Source: Strobilurus pachycystidiatus (taxonomy: Eukaryota > Basidiomycota > Agaricomycetes > Agaricales > Physalacriaceae). From it: a stretch of 64,000 bases of DNA. Positions 55,055 through 64,000 of the stretch are shown piece after piece. Position numbers and translations under genes: made by a program. Under the pieces are notes generated by a model. It had not been told where the DNA came from and ran no database searches. It worked only from the letters and a program-made list of their open reading frames with translations. The stretch is taken from the NCBI GenBank assembly GCA_019915135.1, contig JAHLMK010000017.1:1-64000 (forward strand), written 5' to 3'. Within the stretch, counting starts at the first letter, position 1; each line of letters begins with the position of its first letter.

Positions 55055-57014
55055 CTAAACATCCTGAACCTCGACTGAGCTTGAGTGTTTCTCATCCTTC
55101 TCCTCAAGGAAGCTCGGAGAGGGACTACCGCCGCGTTTCTCCACGCTCGAACTAGGGTGAACAGCAACAGTTTGCGGTGGTGCGATTGTGCTGAACAAGA
55201 GATAGAGGGTAGCAGCGACAAGGAAGCCTACTGGCCAGACGCAGGAGCTGTCAAGATGGTTCAGTGGCTTGTTTTTTTATGAGAACGGGATAGACCAACA
55301 AGAGATATTTCGCTCCGACGGGAATGTTCAGCTTGCTGTTCACCTTCAAAGCGAAGCCGGGGAGGTTGGGCACGAGTGCGAGAGTGAAAGCAAGGAGCGC
55401 TCTCCAGTTGAAGCCAGCGGTGTACCAGTACACATCGGAGCCGGATGGGTGACTGGGGTGGTAGTACAGAGAGGGAAGGCTCATCTTGCGACGGCGGAGG
55501 ATGTACTGAGTACGACAGCAGCTGATTAGTGGCAGAAAATGGGAAGTAGACTGGAACGTACGAAGTCAGCTAGAAGGATGCCAGCGACGGGTCCTAGGAA
55601 GATGGAGTACCCGCCGAGGAAGTTCGTGAACGATGTCGCTGAGTTCTGTACGATCCATGGACACGCAGCAACACCCAGTACAGCGCAGATATACTGTCCG
55701 CGCCGAATGTTGATGTGATTTGGGAATAGGATCGCGAGGTCGTTTCCGACGGCAGTCGAGCTGGTTGTACATGATCAATCAATGTACAGAAAGAAATAAA
55801 AGAACACCATACTTGGCGCTAATGTTCGTAGCGATCACAGCCAAAGACCAGCAGAACGCGGCGAAGAACTGCGCCGCCCTGCTGTCCCACAGCGCACAGA
55901 CCTGCAAGGGACTCCACGTAGTGACCCCGTAGATAACCTGGACAGCACTTGTCACGACGACGCCAAGTATCGCGCACAAAGTAACAGGGATGGAGAGTGC
56001 GAAAATGTTCGACCATACGACGGTCTTGGGGGACTTGGCGTAACGCGTGAAATCGCATATGTTCAAGGCGAGGGTGGCCTTGGGTGCGATCGCGGACGTC
56101 ATTGCGCTGAAGAACAGATATGCAGCGGGATTTCCGGCTGTCGTAGCTGTAGCCTGCGAGAAGATGGGACCGAATCCATGTGCGCGACCAACTGCCCATC
56201 CGACTGAAGAACGGCATGAATACTCATCCACGAAAAAAGGAACGAGGACGTACACAGAGTGAAACCAAAGATGGGCATGAGAACGACCTTGACCATGAAC
56301 AAGTAGCGAAGCTTTGAGATGTGAATCCAGAGAAGCGGCAACTGGATTATATAGAAGATGCTTGGAGGACATGAGAACGCAAAGTAGCAAAGGGTCTATA
56401 GTACTCACAAGAAGCACAAGAGTTCACTGCTAGTGACTTGCGCGCTCTCAGGTAGATGGTTCTTCATCCTCAAGAAGGACGGCCATATCGCTCCCAGCAT
56501 GATATTCACACATTGGCCGCCCTGATATGTCTGTGTTCCGAACCAAACGATGGCGGCGACAGCACGACAAATGACGGCGACTTGGGTTCCTCGGATACCA
56601 AAGGACGCGCGAGCATAGAGTGGAAAGTTGATACCGAACACAGCACCGACCCAGCCATTAGCGGCGCACGCGACGGAAATGATAATGTGGCCCAGAAGGA
56701 CAGCACCGATGGTTGCACCAGGAGACAAGCCACCAGCAACGGCTGAGGAGGCGACCTGATATTGACTTGAGAAGATGATCAGGACATTGAATCGGAGACA
56801 GGAGGGACGCAAGAGAAACGGACCTGATGCCGAAAGCCTCAGCTATCCAGTATCCAACAAGATGGAACGCTCCCCATTTCCTGACATTCGGGAGAAGAGG
56901 AACAGGCAAAAGGTCTGGCTGTGCTTTAATAATCTCGCCATCGACGGGCTCCTCTGACTGCTGGTCCGGGATACGCCATGCAAAGTTGTCGAGCGGATTG
57001 CGGAGGCGGACCAT
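55055..57014 (-). CDS. NCS1-family permease (allantoin/uracil/uridine type)
   Basis: Seven exons in coding order: 57014-56824, 56765-56409, 56360-56254, 56203-55813, 55760-55562, 55505-55300, 55247-55055, encoding 547 residues. The NCS1 pattern is clear: GAFHLVGYWIAEAF, GLSPGATIGAVLLGH, GINFPLYARASFGIRG, AIVWFGTQTYQGGQC, NICDFTRYAKSPK, SFTNFLGGYSIFLGPVAGI and ADFYILRRRK. About twelve membrane segments are seen. The C-terminal tail is hydrophilic and acidic. Family members import allantoin, uracil, uridine or thiamine with protons at the plasma membrane. The choice of donor at 56253 rather than 56255 is set by the TLFGWAVGRAHG junction. Confidence 0.95.
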
Positions 57015-57471
57015 TGCTCAGGCTGCCAAACAGTGGATACGAAATGTCGATAACTCAGAGATAGGCGGGTCAGGGTTCGACGTATCCTGTATCGCGAACA
57101 GACGGCCGAGAACAAGGCGGTGGGATGGGCGAGAAAGACTCAGAAAGTCGACCAAGCAAATGCCAATGTCGACGCGCTCTTTTATCGTTGGTTGGACTGC
57201 ATGGGCGGATACGAAGGAGCTCCTTTAGCCACGGCCAACATCTTATGCAGTGAAGAACGACTCCCCGGAAAGATAGGGGCAGGGGCTGTGCAAGAAGTTG
57301 GCCAGGATCCGCCCTGCCCTGACTTGCTTATCTTGCGCCTGGGATTCGCCGGATTCGCCTGGGGCAAATTCGCGGGGCCGTGGCACATCGACATGGCCAA
57401 TATTTCTTGCGGCCAACTTAAGATGGCTCTGTTGATTACAACTCTGCCGCCATCCACCTATCTCTCCCGCC
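57015..57471. promoter_or_regulatory. Shared divergent promoter region
   Basis: These 457 bases separate the divergent NCS1 permease and class II aldolase-like genes and must hold both promoters. No specific site was recognised. Confidence 0.45.
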
Positions 57472-58543
57472 ATGTCCACTGACTCCAAGACACACCAGTC
57501 ACTCGACAACCTTTCTGAGAACCCTCTGCGCAGAACCTGGAGAGGAAACAAGGAAGGTTCGCCATCTCACTAGTGCACCATCTTACACTCGCCAACGCTA
57601 CCACCGCAGGCACAGTCGAGCTGGAAACTGTACCCAAATTTGAATCACCTTATGAGGAGCGTGAATGGATCAAGGCGCACATGGCGGCTGCCTTCCGGTA
57701 CTGGGGGAAGCTTGGATTTGGCGAGGGCGTCTCTGGCCACATCACAGTCCGCGACCCCGTCCTCACTGATCACTTCTGGATGAACCCCTTCGCGGAGCAC
57801 TTCTCGACGATGACCAAATCCATGCTTGTCCTCGTCGATCCGTCAGGTCACGTCTCCCCGCACGGTGCCCAGCTCCCCATCAACACCGCCGGCTTCTACA
57901 TCCACTCTGCCATCCACAAAGCCCGTCCCGACGTCCATGCCGCCGCTCACTGTCACTCTCTGCACGGGAAGGCATGGAGTGTGTTCAACCGGCCGATTGA
58001 CATCCTCACACAGGACGCCTGTCTCTTCTACGATAACCTCGGTACGCGATCCAGCCGTCCTTCTCTTGACGTCTCTCATCAAGTGCTCTAGCGGTCTACG
58101 ATAACTTTGGTGGTATCGTATTAGCCGAGGAGGAAGGCGAGAACATCGCAAAGACCCTTGGCCCCAAGATGAAGACCGCTATTCTAGGAAACCACGGTCT
58201 CTTGACGCGTATGTCTGTTCTGTCAACAATGTTCATCATGCCCTTACATATCACTCCCTAGTGGGCAAGACCGTCGATGAAGCTGTGTATCTTTTCGCTG
58301 CCCTCGACCGCATGTGCCATGCCCAACTGATGGTCGAAGCCGCCGCTGCGAACGGCATCCCCAAGACACTCATCAGCAAAGAAGACGCAGAGTTCACCGC
58401 CAAAACGATTGGATGGTGGGAGAACACATACGTTAACGTGAGCCCCTCAGATTGTTCCTCAAAATCACACAGCTGACGCGGCATAGTTCCAACCCGAATA
58501 CAAACTCCTTGTCAAGGAGACCAAGGGAGACTTTTTGCTTTAA
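57472..58543 (+). CDS. Class II aldolase/adducin domain protein
   Basis: Exons 57472-57556, 57610-58041, 58092-58208, 58262-58437 and 58487-58543 encode 288 residues. The fold's marks are present: [29 protein letters not shown], metal-ligand [22 protein letters not shown], the second ligand segment LGNHGLL and [15 protein letters not shown]. Fungal relatives of about 280-300 residues are annotated as class II aldolase/adducin proteins without a firm substrate; sugar-phosphate retro-aldol cleavage is the family reaction. Introns are 49-53 bases. ATG 57472 begins a 29-residue polar leader before the domain. Confidence 0.93.
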
Positions 58544-58793
58544 CTTCGTCTCGCTTTTGCTGGTGCTCTGGTCGCCATGTATTTGTATGACCGTCGTGTT
58601 GTCTGAAGTAATTGTATCCATGTCGATGTACACAGCGCCCGCACTTGTTGGAACTACTCACGAAGACTGAGTATACATGATCCCTAGCGATATACATTCC
58701 TCAACTTGTTCTCCACTTCTTCGACCGAGAATCTGATGTATTTTGTTGGGTCTGATAATCGCCATGAGTTGGATACATGTGAGAAGATTGAGA

Positions 58794-60591
58794 TCACTCA
58801 CTTCTGCTAAACTCCTTCTCTCGATGCTTCCCAAGGAATCTCTCTAGACTCGGTACAACGAGCTTGACAGCGTCATCAGCAAGCTCCCCCCGTCCCATAT
58901 CATCATTCTCCAAGACGCCCAATCCTCGATGACGTTCAATCACTTCCTCCAGAGCATCGTAGAATCGCACAGCTCTTTCTTTGATGGCAGACCTTCCACT
59001 TCCGCCGCCTTGGTCTCCGAGACTCCTTGCTACTCCCGAGAAGTTGGCGTCGAAGTATGTAGCCTTGGCTATTCGAAAGTTGCTCTGCAAGACCTCTTGA
59101 GTTGGTTTGCTCAGCAGGTCCGATGAGCCGATCAGCTGAGTCCGCAGGTACGAGATATTGTTCAGCACGAAAGTACTGGCAAGAGGTGGGTTTGCAGTTC
59201 GTTTGGGCAGACGCGAGAGGTTATTGATGGTGGCCACAGTTGTCACGACCACATCATGGACGTAATGCTCCAACAGCGTTCGTTCGCCAACATTGGTGTC
59301 GACTTTCTTCCCGACCTGTTTCCCGTCTCCCATTTTCCAGTTTCCGTCCCCTAGCGACGATAGCACAGTTCCAGCTGCACTTCGAACTTCGGGAAGCGTG
59401 TCCAAGTACTTGACAGTCAAGATGACAAAGTCCGCGAGGACCGTTCCACCAGGATCTTTACCCACTTTGAGGTCGACCAGGAATTCGGGGAAGCTTCGCA
59501 TGCAAACATTGCGGAGGGCTTGTAGCCCGTCCTTGAATTCAGACCGACCGCCAAAGACGACATCACATCGAGACTGGAGTGATAGCATGTACTCGTAAGC
59601 CGCCAATGCCATGAATGCATGGCTATGCAGAGAGCGTTTGATGAAGGCGACAAGAGATCCGAATGTGTTGCCAAGGAGAGAGAGAATGGGATTGTGGAGA
59701 AATGTATTCGTTTGTGTAGCGGGTAACGGGCTGAGGTCCTCGGCGAGGCGCTGTTCCGCTTCGGCGACTGCTATCAACCCCTCGACCCACTGTCCAAACT
59801 CTATGCCCGCTGGGATGGGATCGGTGCTTTCCTGGAATATCGGCACCTTTGCTTCCAGACCCTTGCGACTCCATTGGCCACGCATATCTGCGTAGCCTCT
59901 CGCGGCATCTTTCAATGCGCTCGAGATGGCAGGGGCTGCTGGGTGGGATGGATGGGTGGTTGGGAGAGGCAGTGTGCGCAAGAATGCGACAAGATCCAAG
60001 AGGAGGGGAGTAGGGAATGCAGACACAAAGTTTCCGGAAGAGCCTTCCGCTACGAGCTTAGTGTACAGTTGAGCAAGCTTCTTGGCGCCAGTTTCGACAA
60101 GACGAGCAGTGTCTTGTGAACCACTTTGGAAGGCGATGGTGGCATTGAGCCGTTCCAAAGCATCCTTGTAGATATCGAGTTGACCGGGCTGCGGACCACG
60201 AAGAATGATTCCCTCCTCTACGGCAACGCCTTCATGATTGCTGGCCAACTCATCGATCTTCAAGAGAGCCTTGTCAATGTCTAGATGCAATTCATTACAA
60301 GCAACGAGATCCACAGAGCACGTACTGCTTGCCCGCTTGTTTAACTTCTGAGTGCTGGTGTAGAGCGGCAAAATAGACTTTTCTAGCTTGACTAGCCGCG
60401 TGTCGAAGCTGTTCAGGATAGCTGGGTCGTTAAGTAGCGAATGATACCACAGGCAATGAATTACATGTCATGCGCTGGGAGATTTGGCGCGTCTTGTTGA
60501 GATTCTGCTCGAGCTGTCTCAACGCGTTAGTGCCATCTCGGGAGGCAAGCAGTGAACTGACGAGCTCGATTTCGGCCGTTTCATCGTCCAT
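58794..60591 (-). CDS. EXO70: Exocyst complex component Exo70
   Basis: Exons in coding order 60591-60465, 60421-60326 and 60280-58794 encode 569 residues, close to the usual size (about 620 in yeast). The N-terminal coiled-coil (DDETAEIELVSSLLASRDG, RQLEQNLNKTRQISQRM) is followed by TRLVKLEKSILPLYTSTQKL. The C-terminal Exo70 helical bundle contains RTLLEHYVHDVVVTTVATIN, FVLNNISYLRTQL and FYDALEEVIERH. Exo70 binds PI(4,5)P2 and Rho GTPases and tethers secretory vesicles at growing tips. The first two introns are short (43 and 45 bases). The last exon alone is 1487 bases. Confidence 0.94.
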
Positions 60592-62932
60592 GGTCAAGGT
60601 GCGGACAATTCGGTCCGAGCCAAATGACCTCAAAGCGGTAACCGTCAACAAGTCGGCGATCACTCTGTTCTCCAAACGTTGCACTCTTAACTTACTAGTC
60701 CTGCTGAACCTTTCAAACAAGGCGGCAGCCTGTGCGTATGATGCGGCGCTGACGGCACTACAAGACAAACTTCACCGATGTACTGCCACTTCTCTGCTGT
60801 CGCGGCAGCGTGAATGTTGACTTTCGAATTGGAGGACTGCGTACATCTATTCAAACGTACGACTCGCGATAGTCATTCTGCTAGCCTACGGTACGTGCTT
60901 CTGTCCCTTCCCTCTATTTCGGGCTTTCATCTGGGTAACAGCCGTTCTCCCTCCAGCTACTCATGATCGGAGACGAAATGACTTCCGTTCAAGGCTGTTT
61001 GCTACCTTGTGTCTAATGCTTGAACAGCCTGAAGTCTGTATCTGAATGCTGAGGACGATACAGACAAGGATACATGTATACAAGCTGATTTTAGACGGTA
61101 AGGGTAGGCTTGTGCGTGTGTACTACAGTGACCGACTAACATCTTCCAGATGTTAATCTGATGTGAAATGTGCATCCATCCTCGTGGCTTACGCGACGAT
61201 TAAATTCCATCTCTGAGATTTAACTTTTGCCGAACACTCGAGTAAGTTCTGGTCCATGTGCACTTGGATGATGCCCCGAATCTACATTCAGACCCTGGGA
61301 TGGCGAACGGGCGCACAAAACCGCCGTTGTTCTTCTCGGGGCGTCCTTTTGGTCGCCAAAGGATGACAGTCAAGTCTGGCTCACAATCATCAGGTACTGG
61401 TGGACTAGGTTTTCTTTGGGTGGCAAAGCACATCTGTACACACGGTTCGACGATATGAACTCTGTGAACGGTGCTCGACGCCCCTCAAGTTTGGAAGCAA
61501 CTGTTTCGGTACACCACTCCTTGTAAAGACTTTTGACGCAAAGCTTACGATTCACCATCTAGGGATTTTGTGTAAGTGAGAAGTTTGCGGAGTCGCAAAG
61601 CTGCCAGATTCGCCACTCGAGCGTTCCGCGAAAGGGTGCTAGGGCACTTTCTCTATAGAATCGTGCAAGGTGCCCGAAGCTAGTCTGCGGCGACCACTGC
61701 CCATTGTGCGAGCGACTCTTCGCCTCTTCCTCGTTATTCTTATTCGACCCCATCACCTATTCTCACTTTTGCACCTACCAATTCGATCCAGAGAACTGAG
61801 GTTGGGAATGGCTTCGCAGTCTCACGGGCGACCATGCTGATACTGATCGTGGAAGACCATCTGGGTGCGCATTATCTTGGATTTCTGACGTCCGCCATTG
61901 CTCACGCCTTTTCAGGTCGTCGAAGAAGGGCTTCTACAAAGATAGCTGGAGAAGGCGACTCGGCTCTAGGCCATTATAGCGAATGACGGCTCAGAAGGTT
62001 AGCCGCATGCTATCAAGGCATCTCCGCTGCGGTCTGAAAGTTCGTAGCTGTGCAATCCTTGGACTCCTGTTTGGATGACCACAAAGGGGTTGTCTTGATG
62101 GAACTGGAGATGCGGTCCTGTGGGAAAAACACATGTCTGAACTACCAAGCTTCTGGTACTCGACGATCTGCGCTAAGGGATGGCCTTGATGCCACAAGAC
62201 GTATACGGGAATGGGAACAAGTTCAATTGGGAAGCTGCCTACATCGCGATTCCCTATCATTGCCACTACAGGGAATGCGCGGCAAGGCCAGGTTGATGCT
62301 GCGTTAGAAGCGGGTCTGGATAGAGTTTGAATTGAACGTGCGATACTCCATCTCGCATCTGTTGCATACGCTAACCTTTCCTCGCAGCACATAAGGTGGC
62401 TGAAATTACAGAACTGATGGAAGGGATTTAGTAGTGAAGGCCTTCACCAGTTTGGCAGTTGTTTTTTCTGAAAGGGTTTTGAGTTCAATCCAGTGTCTTT
62501 ACCTATGGACACCATTCTGGTTAGCATTCTTGAATGATGACGGCTGGCATAATCCGCCACCTAGATTGGTGACCTACTGCTCGCACGATTCTTCCCCAAA
62601 TGAAGTGCTGGCACTGATCAGTTGGACTTCGCTTAGTGGACGTGAGATTGCAGATAAGCCCGCTAAGCGGTTTGTCGGTGCCTATTAGTATTTGTCTGTA
62701 AAAGGCCGTGCCGCCCTGCTCCTTCCCCTCTTGTCCAAGTGAGGGTGTCCCACTCTCGTCCATTCTTTTCTCGTCTTCCCTTCCAGCGTCCCAACGGCAT
62801 AAGGTTGCATTCTCCGCACGTGTGAGGGTTCATCTCTACCTCCGTTATACCTGAGATCGGCGCAGTGGACGGAACCAAACCAGCAGGGCTCAGTCGAACT
62901 TCGCCTAATTTCTCTCTCAACGCGCTCAAGAG
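60592..62932. other. 2.3-kb stretch without a recognised gene
   Basis: This is the longest gene-free stretch in the window. Short ORFs occur on both strands (for example 61200-61433, 61559-61756 and 61991-62392, all minus) but none has a recognisable domain, and no splice chain connects them. No terminal repeats or transposase motifs were seen. It may hold a fast-evolving orphan, decayed sequence or a noncoding RNA, besides the promoters of EXO70 and the WW gene. Confidence 0.45.
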
Positions 62933-64000
62933 ATGTCCGTTGTCGCTCAGTCGCCAGCATCAGTGCCAGCGTCGCCGCCCTCGACGACGCCATCGCGCCA
63001 GGCGTCCTCGATGTCCGCCAAAGGGAAGATTCCTGAAAAGGGTGCAGCAACGACCCCAAAGTCGAGCCTTAGGCGCCCGAAATCCTCTCGAAGCACACAT
63101 ACAGCGCAAGACGGGGACGAGGCGGCGTGGGGATCCAACTTCTGGGTGACCCTTGTCGATCCGCAGGTGAGCATCAAGCAGATGCTCTCAGAGCCAGCGC
63201 TAACTGTCAGCCAGACGGAAACATCATTCTACGCCTGTCCTGCAACTGGCCAAGTCAGCTGGGATCCGCCGGTGGGCCACTTTGTGTACGCACCTGCCCA
63301 ACTCCCATCTCGGATCACGCCATGACCGTCTTCAATTCTCAGATTGCCTCCCAGTGCCGAGGGCGAGTGGTGGGAACTCAGTGACGAAAGTCGCGGTGGC
63401 CTGTCATACTATTACCAGACGAAGACAGGAGAAACAGTTTGGGAACGCCCTCAAGGTTTCGTAATACCCTTGGGCATAATTCAAGTCGGTGAATTCGCTG
63501 CCAGCCTCGTCGAGTCCTAAAATTCCGCAGAACACCGCTCTCGGCAGACGATTATCAAACCGTGTATCCAGGTCTCTTCCAATTGACTCCGCTCCCGCTC
63601 CGAACAACACCCTGGAGCGACCATCCTACAAGCGCTCCCAAACCTACTCTAACGGATCGGCCACCAGACCGAACGGGAGCCGCTCTCCGTCCACCCCAAC
63701 TCCCCCAGGTTCTGTCAAAAAGCAGCCACCATCCGCGAGGCGATCATTCTCTAACGACCAGTACAATAATAATAATAACCTTAATGGAACCTCCCGACTT
63801 CACACCCTTGCGCAACATCTCCCGCCAATCCCCGCTTCCCCGTACCCATCTGAAGGATCAGCACCGTCGACCCCAACATCCCAAAAGTCGAGGAAGCTTA
63901 ATCCCTCCACCAGCACGTCCAAACTAGAGGTCAGCAACCAAGTTTCTCTCGGCAAGCGGTCAGCAACTCCTGACCCCGGCTCTCCTCGCTCGAGGTCGAA
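62933..64000 (+). CDS. WW-domain protein, truncated by window edge
   Basis: Exons 62933-63166, 63215-63285, 63343-63484 and 63531 to at least 64000 give 305 residues before the window ends. A Ser/Pro/Lys-rich head precedes WGSNFWVTLVDPQ and FYACPATGQVSWDPPVGHFV. The WW domain follows: EGEWWELSDES, YYYQTKTGETVWERP. The rest so far is low-complexity Ser/Pro/Asn-rich (an AAT repeat encodes NNNNN). In fungi such a WW followed by a disordered stretch often precedes a RhoGAP domain, but that part is outside the window, so the function is open. The first acceptor is taken as AG 63214, which gives the in-frame TETSFYAC. Confidence 0.85.

Noticed and set aside
61200..61756. Minus-strand ORFs as a multi-exon gene
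   Set aside because: No pair of splice sites connects them in frame and no family motif is visible.

Overview
This window is nuclear DNA of a filamentous basidiomycete, most likely a mushroom-forming agaricomycete. About 33 protein genes lie on both strands at roughly one per 1.9 kb. Nearly all are cut by many introns of 44-65 bases with GT-AG borders and CTNA(C/T) branch motifs. Several families, such as the atypical G alpha, the 7TM tandem, the agaric-type hypothetical proteins and the C2H2/Zn2Cys6 regulators, fit that group. I rebuilt exon chains by hand; unless stated otherwise, the exon lengths given add up to an open frame. No rRNA, tRNA, CRISPR array or intact transposon was seen.

Layout. 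0.3-7.3 kb: TspO-like membrane protein, ALG3 (N-glycan assembly), a secreted orphan protein and a 12-exon amino acid permease. 7.8-18.7 kb: mitochondrial disaggregase HSP78 facing a half-size ABC exporter across a 303-base shared promoter with a candidate heat-shock element, then a small helical orphan, nicotinamide riboside kinase and a fumarate reductase fused to cytochrome b5. 19-29 kb: a mitochondrial LEA-like protein, a divergent 14-exon G alpha, an F-box protein head-to-head with a possible XRCC4/PAXX-like end-joining factor, an orphan, and a membrane dipeptidase. 29-35.4 kb: a one-pass membrane protein, UCH37 head-to-head with MED31, a 152-residue orphan, and an SLC35C2-like nucleotide-sugar transporter. 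36.4-47.9 kb: a Zn2Cys6 regulator, a 7TM orphan followed by a GPCR, a DUF218 membrane protein, and a C2H2 plus Zn2Cys6 regulator. 48-58.5 kb: a minus-strand run (HAD hydrolase, 6PGDH-like dehydrogenase, VTS1, O-fucosyltransferase-like protein, NCS1 permease) and a divergent class II aldolase-like gene. 58.8-64 kb: EXO70, a 2.3-kb stretch without a gene, and a WW-domain gene cut by the window edge.

Most genes are housekeeping and show no operon-like logic. The most notable content is in the signalling genes. The G alpha needs a 4-base exon to keep frame, carries Ala where the catalytic Gln should be and Ser at the Ras-Gly12 position. The 7TM orphan needs 5- and 8-base exons, and the GPCR needs a 7-base exon. 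Four introns appear to use GC instead of GT donors. The PAXX-like assignment is an inference from fold-level features and needs structure comparison.
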